Shown here one piece after another: positions 1-10,274 of a stretch of DNA of 64,000 nucleotides. The stretch's first letter is position 1, and each line of letters opens with the position of its first letter. The notes below the pieces were generated by a model. The model did no database searches and was not told where the DNA came from. It worked only from the letters and a program-made list of their open reading frames with translations. A program made the translations under genes and the position numbers. Location of the stretch: NCBI GenBank assembly GCA_038502055.1, contig JAXRKN010000045.1, positions 9,847,501 through 9,911,500 of the forward strand, written 5' to 3'. The DNA is from Tanytarsus gracilentus (taxonomy: Eukaryota; Arthropoda; Insecta; Diptera; Chironomidae).

Positions 1-130
1 TTAATCCTTTGATGTTACTGCCGTTGCCACAACAAATCTCTTCTCGTAACGACGATGAGCGAGGGTTTTAAGTGCTCGTGTGGTTTTGACTTTTGCGAAG
101 TAAACTTTTATGATTTAAAAATTATTTCAG
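1..130 (+). other. Intron or upstream part of the MMSDH gene
   Basis: This stretch ends in a good 3' splice site (TTATTTCAG at about 122-130), so the exon starting at 131 is an internal exon. The first exon, with the start codon and most of the mitochondrial transit peptide, is either left of the window or not recognisable here. An ATG at 12 opens 19 codons before a stop, but I found no donor that joins it in phase to the exon at 131. Confidence 0.5.
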
Positions 131-2492
131 CTCCGTAATGTCCTCACTAAACGTTCTTATAACACAACAAATGTCGCTCCAACGGTTAAAATGTTCATCG
201 ATGGTAAATTCGTCGAATCAAAAGCAACCGAATGGATTGAACTTCCCGACCCGGCAACTAATGAAATTGTAACTCGCGTTCCAAAATGTACTCAAGATGA
301 GATGAATGCAGCAGTCGAGTCCTCAAAGCGTGCCTTCAAGACCTGGAGTCAAACATCAGTCCTCACCCGTCAGCAAGTGATGTTGAAACTTCAACAAATC
401 ATCAGAGCCAACATGTCGGAGATCGCTAAAAATATCACCAGGGAACAGGGAAAGACACTTGTCGATGCGGAGGGCGATGTACTCAGAGGATTGCGTGAGT
501 CAGAATAATTCATAGTTCTAAAAGAGGCAATTAACTTTTCCTTCTTCTCACTTCATGTCACCTCATTAATTATTAGAGGTTGTTGAGCACATGTGCAGCA
601 TCACTTCATTGCAACTCGGTGAAACAATGCCCAACATTGCTAAGGTATGTTGACTTGATGAGATATTCGAGGCTTAGTAATGAGATTTTTTAATTAAATA
701 AAATTTATTAAAAAGTTTGATTTAAAAAATTGCTGAATTGATTTTATCAAATTGAATTTAAAAATTACGTTATGAAATTGACTTTTCATATGAATTTTTA
801 CAACGTATTTTTTTAATTTAAAAATAAAATAACGAGAAAAACTGGAAATAATTAAATCTCATTAACAGACCTCGTAAAACTCACTCCTCATATTTCATCT
901 TTTCTCTTACTTTCTCATCTAGGACATGGATACTTACAGCTATACCAACCCACTCGGTAAGTCATCAACTTTGTCATTGCAATGATGCTTAAAAATTTTA
1001 TGTTGCTGCATTTTAATGAACACTCGCATCATTAGCAATGTGACAGATTACATCAAAAAGTGGTTTAACAAAAATTTATTTTTCCCTTTAGGTGTCACCG
1101 CTGGTATTACACCCTTTAACTTCCCAGCTATGATTCCGCTGTGGATGTAAGTAACCTCAATAAAACTCCTTCTTACTTTAACCCCATTTCACTTCCTTGC
1201 ATAATTATTAACTTCGTTACAATAATAATAAAAAAAACCCTTTTTCTTTTTAAAAGGTTCCCGGTCGCAATAACTTGCGGCAATACGAGCATTATAAAGC
1301 CATCGGAACGTGATCCGGGCGCAACTCTTTTGCTCATGGAAATGCTCAATGAAGCTGGATGTCCTCCCGGTGTCGTTAACGTAATTCACGGTGCACACGA
1401 TGCGGTTAATTTCATTTGTGATCATCCCGACATCAGAGCCATCTCCTTTGTGGGCAGCGACCAAGCCGGCAAGTACATTTACGAGCGCGGTTGCCGTAAT
1501 GGAAAGCGAGTACAGAGCAATATGGGAGCGAAAAATCATGGCGTGGTTATGTCTGATGCGAATAAAAACGCCACACTCAATCAACTCGCTGGTGCTGCCT
1601 TTGGTGCTGCCGGACAACGTTGCATGGCACTCTCGACGGCTGTTTTTGTTGGTGAAGCTAAAGAGTGGATTCCGGAATTGGTTGAGCGCGCATCAAAACT
1701 TAAAGTCGGTGCTGGACATTTGCCAGGTGTTGATGTGGGTCCCGTTATCTCGCCACAATCGAAAAAACGCATTCTCGACTTAATTCAATCGGGTGCTGAT
1801 GAGGGAGCGAAAATCGTTCTTGATGGTCGCAATATTAAAGTTGAAGGATATGAAAAGGGAAATTTTGTGGGTCCAACAATTCTCATTGATGTTAATCCAA
1901 CAATGAAGTGCTACAAAGAGGAAATTTTCGGACCAGTTTTAGTTTGTCTCTTTGCCGACACCCTCGACGATGCCATCGACATAATCAATAAGAATCCATA
2001 TGGAAATGGAACTGCCATTTTTACCACAAACGGTGCGACAGCGAGAAAATTCGTCAACGAAATTGACTGCGGCCAAGTGGGCGTCAACGTGCCAATTCCA
2101 GTTCCATTGCCAATGTTCTCGTTCACTGGTTCACGTGGAAGTTTCTGGGGCAGCGAGCACTTGTAAGTTGAGATTTTTACATAAAATGGTAAAGAGAAAA
2201 AATTGAGATTTAAAATCGCAATATTTAGATTTTTCAACCCTTGACAAGATCAAAAGATGGAAATTTAGATTTTTTATTTTAATTTAAAATCTAAAAGTCC
2301 GTTAAATTTAAAATTTCTCTTTGAATTCAAATTTTTAGTCCACATTAATTTAAATTTTCTTTTTCATCTCTTTACAGCTACGGCAAGCAAGGAATTAAGT
2401 TCTACACTCAAACAAAAACCGTCACTCAACTCTGGCGAGATACAGATGTGACCCACACACAAGCAGCTGTCGCCATGCCCACCATGAAATAA
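131..2492 (+). CDS. ALDH6A1: Methylmalonate-semialdehyde dehydrogenase (acylating), mitochondrial; 5' partial
   Basis: This enzyme converts methylmalonate and malonate semialdehydes to propionyl- and acetyl-CoA in mitochondrial valine and thymine catabolism. Six exons join in phase: 131-494, 577-644, 923-956, 1092-1146, 1257-2162 and 2378-2492, giving 513 residues up to the stop. All introns are GT-AG and 60-280 bp long. The N-terminus ([13 protein letters not shown]) looks like the end of a transit peptide, and the mature part begins near [12 protein letters not shown]. Family landmarks are present: [13 protein letters not shown], the KPSERDPGA cofactor region, GSDQAGKYI, the catalytic cysteine in [10 protein letters not shown] (codon 1621-1623), EEIFGPV and [12 protein letters not shown]. 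The length matches the family (about 520-535 with transit peptide). Only the start exon is missing. The reading frame upstream of 1257 translates intron and is not part of the protein. Confidence 0.95.
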
Positions 2493-3183
2493 GAAACTTT
2501 TTTCTTTTCTCGTTTTAAAAAATTTATCATTTCACTCAGCTTTTCCTCGTCTCGTTTGAAAATATGAAAAAGGAGTAAAATTGCATTTTTTAAAAATAAA
2601 GTTTGAAAGTTTTTGTCTTCCAAGCATTTGACAATATGCGAAAAGATTTTTCTCTACAATTGTGCATTTATTAAATTTAAAATGATATGAAAAATTATTT
2701 TTTTCTTGCTGATTGAAATTTCATTGCAAATAAAGTTTTTGGATTTTCAAACAATTTTTATGATGTGCTTTTATTTTAAAATTTACTTAAATGTTCACAT
2801 GAATGAGTTTAAAATATTTGTTGATTGCAGCTTTCAAATTAAAACTTTCCAGTTGAATCATCAAAGCGTTTGAGTGCAGATAAGTGCTTGACATTAATGA
2901 TGAGGAAAATTCTTAACATCTTCATCTTCTTCAAAATTTAATTCCGCTCTTAGTTGCTGAAATTTTAATGCAAAGAAAATTGCGTAGACATCAAGCTCAC
3001 AAAATTTTGTTAAATATTGCAAATGAGCAAAGTGAAATCCGGCACATGTAAGCTCATATGTGCATGTTTCACAACGTAACTTACGCTCGTGATGTTCAAC
3101 ATGAGAAATGAAAATTATGCGAGCAATGTGCGCTTGAGGATAAAATGGAGAAAATTATGTTTTGTGAAATTTTTGAGAAAATA
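2493..3183. other. Intergenic spacer
   Basis: Apart from the MMSDH 3' UTR I see no gene here. It separates MMSDH from the left breakpoint of the tandem duplication. The 680 bp that lie 3' of the second giant gene (11725-12405) have no counterpart here, which places the left edge of the duplicated unit near 3184. Confidence 0.6.
2595..2734 (+). terminator. Poly(A) signals of the MMSDH gene
   Basis: AATAAA occurs at 2595-2600, about 100 bp after the stop codon, and again at 2729-2734. Either would give a short 3' UTR. Confidence 0.6.
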
Positions 3184-3296
3184 TGAAGGGAAGAAAAGAT
3201 GGTGAATAATTGAAAACCAATTGAGTTTAGAATTTAATATGGTGAAAGTTGTGCTGAAAAAAATTCAAAAAGCTTGGAAATTATTTTTTTTAAACT

Positions 3297-3302
3297 TTTA
3301 TT
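3297..3302 (-). terminator. Poly(A) signal, giant gene copy 1
   Basis: TTTATT on the plus strand is AATAAA on the minus strand, about 30 bp after the stop codon of the giant gene. It is conserved in copy 2. Confidence 0.55.
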
Positions 3303-3331
3303 TTTTCTGTTCTTATAAATATTTTACTTAT

Positions 3332-6300
3332 TTAATTTTTATAATATTCAATCACAGCTTCTTTCATTATTCTTAGCTTTGGATTATTTTTAATCATATT
3401 TTCTGATATTTCAATACTTAAAAATTCCTTAACTTCATTTTTACTAAAATATTTTTCATATACTTGAGCAAAAAATTTAAACATTTCGACAGAATTATTC
3501 AAAATTGCGCATTGTATCGGAAGATGTTCATCGTGTGCTGTTTTTTCAGTTAACATTTTCTTAAATTGATCATGACCAATAATTTGAGCAAGTTTTTCAA
3601 GGAAGAATTCTTTTGTGGGTTTGTTAGGAGTTCGAGACCAAGTTGAATCAAAATTAGATAATGCCGCACAATGAATGACATTTAGTTGTCTGTTAGTTTT
3701 TAGCGTCAAAATTTCTTGTTGTTCTTTTTTAGGAATTTTTTCTTTAAATTTATCGAAAGCTAATTTTGAAGTCGTTATCGTCCCCCATCGAGCTAAGAAA
3801 TGAAAAAAATTTTCGCCGTGGTTGTCAGCTTCATAGATAAAATCTTGAAGCTCAAAATATTTGCAGTAGATTTTTTCAAAAAGATACTTAAAAGAACATT
3901 TATTGACTCCTAAAAGTGAAAGTTGCAAATAATTTCTATTTCCACTGCTTTTCTCTCTTAAAAATTGCTTAACCTCACCCTCATCGGAAAAAAGTTTCTG
4001 CATTTTTGAGCAAATAAATCGAAAAATTTCTTCAGACCTTGCTAAATGAGAAGCGATTTGGAAAAAATTTTCTTTTTTTGCAGAATCCTCTGAAATGATT
4101 TTTTTCAATTCATTTCGCGAAAAATTTTCCTCATAACATTTCCAAATGTACTTTACTGACGCAAAGCTCTCATTACACGAAGCGGCAGTCAATAAAATAC
4201 TGCCATGCGAAAATTCACCTCTTAATGACAATAATTTTTTAAATTCTATTTTATTTAGAATACTTGAGAATTTTTCAAAAATTTGTTTTGCATCTTTATT
4301 TTCTCCGAATGATGCAGCAAGAGTCAGTATATTTTCATTACTACCTATGAATTTATCAAACTTATTTAACACACAATTAATCATTTTTAACGAACCATAT
4401 GGGACAAGGTAGTGAAAGAAAGTTGAACCATTAATATCCTTTTCAAAAAGAAAATTCTCGGGATCAAAAAATTTGCAATAAATTTCATTAAAAAGAAAAT
4501 AAAAAGTGTTTTCATTTGACATCATTAAAGATATTTGCAAGTAATTTCTTTTATCGTATCCTCGTTCTTTCATGAAAAAAATTATTTCATTTTCTCTCAA
4601 GTAAATTTCAATTTTTGAATAAAGAAATTTATAAATTTCAGTTGATTTTCCATAAACCGAGGCAAGATGGAAAAAATTTTCATTTCCTTCGTCTTTGTCA
4701 AAAAACATTTTTTTGATTTCTTCTGGACTTAAATTCTCTTCTATCATTTTAAAAACAAGCTCAATGCTCCCAAGGTCCGAATTTAAAGCTGCATGAGAAA
4801 TAATATTACGATTTCGATAACCATCTTTGGATCTAAGCAAAATATTAAATTCATCATTTGAACAAATTTTAAAAATTTTGTCAAATATAGTTTCCAAATT
4901 TTCTTTTGTGGTCATATATAAAGCTAAGAAAAAAACATTTTCATTTCTAAGATTTTTGAGAAAAATTAATTTTTTCACTTCATCTTCATTTCCACAGAAT
5001 TTTTCAGCAATTTTGAAACATTTTTGAAACATTTCGGAATCATTTTCTAACGAAAGTTGCAAAATATTTGCACCGAAGTTTTCTTTTTGCGAGAAAAAGT
5101 TTCTCAAGTCTTGAAACATTTCAGGAATTTTTGACCATAAGAAGTCAAAAATAATTGTTGTTGAATATTTAGCAGCGAGGTGTAAAATGTTAAATCCGTT
5201 GTTGTCGACAACTTCGTAAAATTCTTTTACCTCATCTTGTTTGAAAAAAGCGGAAAAAAATTCGTAAAATTCAGTGAAATATTTTTGCTCGTAAAAAACT
5301 GAGAGATGAAAAATATTTCGACCTTCTTGATCTTTTAATTTAAAAAATACTTTTAAATCTTCAGAGTCTAATTTACCGTTGAAAATTACCTGTAAAATGT
5401 TGAAATTCAACTCAATATGGATGAAAGTCTTCAAGTCATAATTTTGATGAAAAATTAGAGTTTTAAGTTTTTCTTCATCGAGTAAATTTTCAATTTTTTC
5501 AAAAAACGTTTTAAAATTTTTTTCTCTTCCGCTTATTAAATGACTTAAAATTGTATTTCCATTTGTATCAATGACTGATAAAAAATTCTTAAAACATTTA
5601 TCACCGTAAAACTTAAAAATTTTATCTAAAAACTCTGAAAATTTTTTATTTTTATTAATTTTTGGTAAAATTTCCATCAAGTTTGTTTTTCCTGTCTCAT
5701 CATCTTTAAATTCAATTAAATTTTTGAAAATCTCTTCATTGATTATTAAGAAAAGTTCAAAAATTTTCAAAAGACATTCGTTCGCTGAAAATCTTAAAAT
5801 ATCCATTGACTTTTCTGCGTGCTTGTAAAATTTTTGCAAATTTATTTTAATATTCAAACTTTTGAAATTAATCTTTTCGAGCATGTCGTTTAAAAGCATT
5901 CTTGTGACTAAAAATTTTTCCTCATTTAAAACTCTCGTTAAAATAATTATTTGAGCTTTTGAGAACTTATTTAATGTTTTTAACGTGTGCACCAAATACG
6001 AAGCAATCAGAAATTCCGCATAAGTTTCATGATTGAATCTTAAGTTTTTTTCTTTATCATAATTTGTGATTCCACCCCGAGAAATTTCTTCCAAAGTCCA
6101 TTCGTCAGGGTCTAATTTAAAGCCTAAACTTTCTGCAATTTCGTTACCAAACATGTAAATAATAGCATGACAGTGGTACACCCTTAATATAGTGTCAGTT
6201 TTTGCTGCATTTTCTTCAACTTTTTCAGGAAATTTCAATTGTAAAATCTTCAAATTTCCTTTAAAAATTATTTTTTCGTAGACTTCTGAAATGTTCAACT

Positions 6301-9300
6301 TTTCAATTTCATCAGTTTCATTTTTATAAAATTCTCCGAGTCCTTCAACAATGAGCGGAAGTCCAATGACACTTGGTGTCGACAAAATCATATCAGAAAT
6401 TTTTTTCACCATGGTCTTAGCGGAATTTTCAGAATAACCCCAAATCATCTTTAAAAATTCAACTTGCTCACTTTCATCTAAAACTTTTAGTTTATGAGCT
6501 AAAATATCGAGTTCAAATTCGAGATCATGCTCCAAGTGCGTTCGAGTTGTAATCCAAATTTGATTTTTATTTCCTTGAGCTTTGAAAAGTTTAAAAAGGT
6601 ATAAAGTTTCTTCCTTGCACTTTGGTGAAATTTCGTCAAAAGCGTCAAATAAAATTTTCACTTCACCTCTTGAGAATTTTTCAATGAAAATATTTTTTTC
6701 TAACGCATTTAAATTTAGAATTTTAATTATAAAATCTTGAAAATTTTCTCCGACGCCTTTTGAGAGTTCTTGAATGTGATCTTTGAGTCCAATAAATAAA
6801 ATCCAAAATTGAGGAAATTTTTCAAGTAAATTGTCATAAACAGCCCATAAAACTGTTGTCTTCCCACTTCCAGCTTGATCTGAGATCAGCACGATAAGAT
6901 TGTCTGTAGTTTTAAAAATAAAAACATCGAAAGAAATTTCTTCAAAAGTGAAATTAATTGTTTTTTCATTTGTTTGAGATTTTTTGAGCAAAGTGTTAAT
7001 AATTTTTACGTCATCAGAGCTTTCAACAAAGTCAACTTTTTTTTTGAGTTCAAACTTTCGTGATATAAAATTTATTTTCTCTCGCTTCGGTACACAATTT
7101 ATTTTTATTTCGTGATCAGAAAATAGAATTGTTAAAATTTCGCAGTTAAATTGATCAGAAGAATCAAAAAAGTCAGAAACTTTAAATTCTTTATTTTGGT
7201 AAATTATTTTTTTATCCAAAACTTCATTTTTGAAGTTTTTATCAAGTTCATTCCACTCATGATTGATTGGTTGGATATTAATATTCAAAAAGTTACTTAA
7301 AAATTCAGCATTTTTTATATCGCACAAAAAAATTATCTGAATTTTAAGAATTTTCAATATATTTAAGTTTTTTAAATCATCTTCCGAACTGTTTGACGAT
7401 TCTTTTTTTGCAGCTCCAACATTTTTAAGAAACACAAAAACTCTTTCAATTTCTGAACTTTCAATGATCCTCAAAAAATCATTTCTAAAATTTTCCTGCT
7501 TCAAACTTTCGGAATCAACGAAAATATTTTTAATTTTTGCATGCAATTTATTTTCAGATTTTTCAAAGATTTGTTTGAAAATTTGTAAACAAGTCAAATT
7601 TGGAAAATTCGAGCTAAAAAGAATTTTTTGAGATTTATCACTGTCAAAATTAATTTCTGAATTTATGAAACGTGTTGACGATTGGTTTTCACTTAATTTT
7701 AAGCGCTTTACAAATTTTTTTTCTTGAAACTTTGTTTCATGATAAATTTTAGAGCTTGTTGAAGGTTCAAAGTGCATGCTATCTCCAAATCTTTCATCAC
7801 CATCATTATCAGAATCGGATTCGCTTAAATTAAAACTTTCTTCAAATTTAGAATTAATTTCATTGATTTGACAAATATTTTGAGTTTTTAAATCTGGAAG
7901 AATGAAATCATTAAAAAACTCAAAAAGCTCTTTATAAGTTTTTTCCAATTCTTCGAGTTTTTCAGGTTCATCTAAATATCGAGCGATCATGTGAATCGAT
8001 CTGACCGCGAGTTCTACTTTTTTAACTTTTATAACTTCTTCAGCCTCATCATTATAGTTTTCAAAAACCACCGAAACTATTGGATCTGCATTTTTTTTAT
8101 CATTAAGATACTTCAAATAAATTTCATCCCATTTTTTCTCTCTTTCGATATCATTTTTGCAATAAGGAAGGCAACCATTCTGATAAATAAGATCAAGCAC
8201 TAAATGAGTCATCTCGTGTGCGAAAGTTCCATATTGCTCAACTTTTTTATAATTTTTCCCAACATAAACTATTTTATTTTTAGCATAAGTCAGTCCCATC
8301 ATGTTGTCATAAGCAGTTGGATCCGGTGAAATTACACTTTCATTTTTAAAGTCAAAAATAATTTTTAAAGATGCGCAATCAGCTGCGTGCCTTAAAATTA
8401 ATTCGATTTCTTCTCTTTTGCTTAATTTTAAAATCATTTCACGAATTTCTGAAAAACTTATTGAACCAGAACATCCGTGAAGATCGCACTTTAAGCATAA
8501 AATATTTACAAAATTTAAAGGATTTGATTTCGAATATTTTAAATTTAAGTTTTGAATTTCAACTTTTTCCTTGGAGGAAAGACTTGAAATTTTATCAATT
8601 AATTTTCTCTCATCAAAAGCCATAAAATTATTTGAAAGTAAAAATGCATAAATCTTAAATGCTTTACTATCGATAGATTTTTCAAGAGCGCAAACTTTTT
8701 CATTGTTTGAACAAAATTTAAAATCCGGAAAAAAAATTACAAATTCTTGAGCGGTTTCCAGTTCATTTTTCTCAATTGCGTCATGTAACTTTGTGAAAAT
8801 ACTTAAATTACTTAAGTAATTTTGCTCGAGAAGTTGTAAAAAGTACAAAAAACTGTGAAAGTTATTTGCTAAGTAATTTCTTCTGATTTCACTCCAAATA
8901 TCAAAACTTACATGATTCGTAAAAATCATAGAGTTTTTTGTAATTATCTTAAGGACACTAAATAAATCATTTTGTGCAATTTTGTGGAAAAATAAATTTA
9001 AATTTGAATTATGATGCGATAAAATTCTCTCAACTAAACAGTCATCGACTTCACTCGGATTAAAATTAGCTAAAACCAATAAAAGTATTTCTAAATCTTC
9101 AATCGCATGATTTAAAATGTCTTCAGATAATTTCTTTAAGTAAAGCAACAAAAGTCTCATTAAATTTTCGTCTTTGTGCATTAAAGCATTTTTAAATAAA
9201 ATCTTCACATCATTAATTTTTAATTTCTCTTTGAGTGCATTTAAATTTAAATTAATTATTGAAGTTTCTAATGAACAAACAACCTCTAAAAATCCATCAA

Positions 9301-9724
9301 CTGTGAGCTTAAATGTTTGAGGATTAAATTTTAGTCGCGCCAAGTTAGTTTTATTGAAAATAACTTCAGATAACTCCAAAGAGTTTTTTTGCTTTTGAAA
9401 AAACTTTGAGCTGGTTTTTAATTCTTCAATTTTTGAGTAAAATTCAACAAGATACCATTTGCTATAATTTAGTCTCTTGCGTATTGAATCCAAAATATTT
9501 GTGCAAATTTTAATATTTTTTTGCAACTCAATAGAAATTACAAAAACGTTTGTCAATATCTCACAGTTAAAATCACTCAAAGCAGCTTTGATCTCGTTTT
9601 CATCCTGACATCCAACCACGTGGTTCACAAAAGCATCGAGGTAGTTTTCATTGTTGATCTCTGCAGGTTTATAAAATTTAATTTTGTTGATGGTAAACTC
9701 ATCAGCTTCATTTTCATCATCCAT
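3332..9724 (-). CDS. Giant intronless NACHT-type NTPase with HEXXH zincin-like segment and ankyrin-like repeats, copy 1
   Basis: One open frame of 2130 residues, with no signal peptide or membrane segment noticed. Order of parts: helical N-terminus (1 to about 450); a zincin-like segment with GTFAHEMTHLVL (H503, E504, H507) and a conserved YNDEA downstream (E560); an acidic Ser-rich linker near 630-650 (SESDSDNDGDE) and a basic stretch KKFVKRLKL; then a NACHT-like P-loop NTPase. The NTPase has Walker A DQAGSGKTT (K955), Walker B ILFDAFDE (D1027-E1031) and an ITTRTH sensor-like motif (R1061). From about 1340 to 2100 come degenerate ankyrin-like repeats of the type NGFNILHLAAKYS and GENFFHFLARWG. 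The overall plan is that of STAND ATPases, which oligomerise on ligand binding. The peptidase call and any immune role are inference. The first P-loop glycine is replaced by Asp949. The name and exact family are unknown to me. Confidence 0.88.
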   Translation of the reverse strand: MDDENEADEFTINKIKFYKPAEINNENYLDAFVNHVVGCQDENEIKAALSDFNCEILTNVFVISIELQKNIKICTNILDSIRKRLNYSKWYLVEFYSKIEELKTSSKFFQKQKNSLELSEVIFNKTNLARLKFNPQTFKLTVDGFLEVVCSLETSIINLNLNALKEKLKINDVKILFKNALMHKDENLMRLLLLYLKKLSEDILNHAIEDLEILLLVLANFNPSEVDDCLVERILSHHNSNLNLFFHKIAQNDLFSVLKIITKNSMIFTNHVSFDIWSEIRRNYLANNFHSFLYFLQLLEQNYLSNLSIFTKLHDAIEKNELETAQEFVIFFPDFKFCSNNEKVCALEKSIDSKAFKIYAFLLSNNFMAFDERKLIDKISSLSSKEKVEIQNLNLKYSKSNPLNFVNILCLKCDLHGCSGSISFSEIREMILKLSKREEIELILRHAADCASLKIIFDFKNESVISPDPTAYDNMMGLTYAKNKIVYVGKNYKKVEQYGTFAHEMTHLVLDLIYQNGCLPYCKNDIEREKKWDEIYLKYLNDKKNADPIVSVVFENYNDEAEEVIKVKKVELAVRSIHMIARYLDEPEKLEELEKTYKELFEFFNDFILPDLKTQNICQINEINSKFEESFNLSESDSDNDGDERFGDSMHFEPSTSSKIYHETKFQEKKFVKRLKLSENQSSTRFINSEINFDSDKSQKILFSSNFPNLTCLQIFKQIFEKSENKLHAKIKNIFVDSESLKQENFRNDFLRIIESSEIERVFVFLKNVGAAKKESSNSSEDDLKNLNILKILKIQIIFLCDIKNAEFLSNFLNINIQPINHEWNELDKNFKNEVLDKKIIYQNKEFKVSDFFDSSDQFNCEILTILFSDHEIKINCVPKREKINFISRKFELKKKVDFVESSDDVKIINTLLKKSQTNEKTINFTFEEISFDVFIFKTTDNLIVLISDQAGSGKTTVLWAVYDNLLEKFPQFWILFIGLKDHIQELSKGVGENFQDFIIKILNLNALEKNIFIEKFSRGEVKILFDAFDEISPKCKEETLYLFKLFKAQGNKNQIWITTRTHLEHDLEFELDILAHKLKVLDESEQVEFLKMIWGYSENSAKTMVKKISDMILSTPSVIGLPLIVEGLGEFYKNETDEIEKLNISEVYEKIIFKGNLKILQLKFPEKVEENAAKTDTILRVYHCHAIIYMFGNEIAESLGFKLDPDEWTLEEISRGGITNYDKEKNLRFNHETYAEFLIASYLVHTLKTLNKFSKAQIIILTRVLNEEKFLVTRMLLNDMLEKINFKSLNIKINLQKFYKHAEKSMDILRFSANECLLKIFELFLIINEEIFKNLIEFKDDETGKTNLMEILPKINKNKKFSEFLDKIFKFYGDKCFKNFLSVIDTNGNTILSHLISGREKNFKTFFEKIENLLDEEKLKTLIFHQNYDLKTFIHIELNFNILQVIFNGKLDSEDLKVFFKLKDQEGRNIFHLSVFYEQKYFTEFYEFFSAFFKQDEVKEFYEVVDNNGFNILHLAAKYSTTIIFDFLWSKIPEMFQDLRNFFSQKENFGANILQLSLENDSEMFQKCFKIAEKFCGNEDEVKKLIFLKNLRNENVFFLALYMTTKENLETIFDKIFKICSNDEFNILLRSKDGYRNRNIISHAALNSDLGSIELVFKMIEENLSPEEIKKMFFDKDEGNENFFHLASVYGKSTEIYKFLYSKIEIYLRENEIIFFMKERGYDKRNYLQISLMMSNENTFYFLFNEIYCKFFDPENFLFEKDINGSTFFHYLVPYGSLKMINCVLNKFDKFIGSNENILTLAASFGENKDAKQIFEKFSSILNKIEFKKLLSLRGEFSHGSILLTAASCNESFASVKYIWKCYEENFSRNELKKIISEDSAKKENFFQIASHLARSEEIFRFICSKMQKLFSDEGEVKQFLREKSSGNRNYLQLSLLGVNKCSFKYLFEKIYCKYFELQDFIYEADNHGENFFHFLARWGTITTSKLAFDKFKEKIPKKEQQEILTLKTNRQLNVIHCAALSNFDSTWSRTPNKPTKEFFLEKLAQIIGHDQFKKMLTEKTAHDEHLPIQCAILNNSVEMFKFFAQVYEKYFSKNEVKEFLSIEISENMIKNNPKLRIMKEAVIEYYKN

Positions 9725-9961
9725 TGTAAGGTGAACTTAAAGAAAAACTTGGATTAAAATTTAATTTCAACGTTTTCAAATTAGGTACAACGGGTACAAC
9801 TGAAACAAGAGTTGGCAAATGAGGTGAAGTATTAGATGATTTCCTATAAAATTGTGCCTAAAATTAAAGGAAACACTCTAATACTTGGCGCATATTCATC
9901 TCACTTGCAAACTAGAACCGAAACTTTCAAATCCATTTTTTTTAAATAATTTCTATTAAAC

Positions 9962-10136
9962 CCATGTTCGGACATCAATGTAAACAACTTTTCAAAATGT
10001 CTCTCAAGTTCGAAAAAAATTATCGAAACAGATCTAGTAACCTTAGAAATTAAATTCGTGAAAAATAAAATAATGATAAAAATCTTTTTGCGAGACTCTC
10101 CAGTGAAAAGTTGTTTACATTGATGTCCGCACATGG
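9962..10136. mobile_element. 175-bp MITE with 8-bp target duplication (hAT-like)
   Basis: Terminal inverted repeats of about 32 bp (CCATGTTCGGACATCAATGT on the left, one mismatch on the right) bound the element. The 8-bp sequence TATTAAAC flanks it at 9954-9961 and 10137-10144. Unit 2 has no such insertion at the matching place (about 19170-19190). There is no coding capacity, so it is non-autonomous. The 8-bp duplication fits hAT-type transposition. Confidence 0.85.
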
Positions 10137-10192
10137 TATTAAACCAATCTTAATATTTTTATCGTTAATACCTTATAAATAGCAGTACTGAC

Positions 10193-10269
10193 TTTATGCC
10201 AAATTTATTGAACTTGATTAATTTTTATCACCGTTTCTTATCAAAAAGTAGAGACTTTGCTTGTATTGA
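10193..10269 (-). promoter_or_regulatory. 77-bp conserved block upstream of giant gene copy 1
   Basis: This block matches 19257-19333 at 75 of 77 positions by eye without gaps, while the DNA around it has diverged strongly between the units. It lies about 470 bp upstream of the start codon, 175 bp of which is the MITE. That suggests a retained promoter part, enhancer or 5' exon, though recent gene conversion could also explain it. Confidence 0.45.
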
Positions 10270-10274
10270 GAAAT

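Noticed and set aside
12..71. ATG at 12 as the start of MMSDH exon 1
   Set aside because: It gives 19 codons with several acidic residues, unlike a transit peptide, and no donor site joins it in phase with the exon at 131.
1141..1256. N-terminal extension of the long frame opening at 1141
   Set aside because: This is translation of an intron (GTAAGT at 1147, TTTTTAAAAG at 1256). The dehydrogenase sequence restarts exactly at 1257.
1189..1617. Minus-strand frame of 142 codons inside MMSDH
   Set aside because: It is the antisense shadow of a conserved exon and has no motif.
3332..9724. Viral or symbiont origin of the giant genes
   Set aside because: Ankyrin-rich giants occur in such sources, but base composition matches the insect DNA, the flanks are typical nuclear repeats and no neighbouring viral or bacterial gene is present. 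It is kept only as a question for phylogeny.
10165..10192. TATAAATAG at about 10173-10181 as a promoter for giant gene copy 1
   Set aside because: It points along the plus strand, away from the gene, and is not conserved in unit 2.
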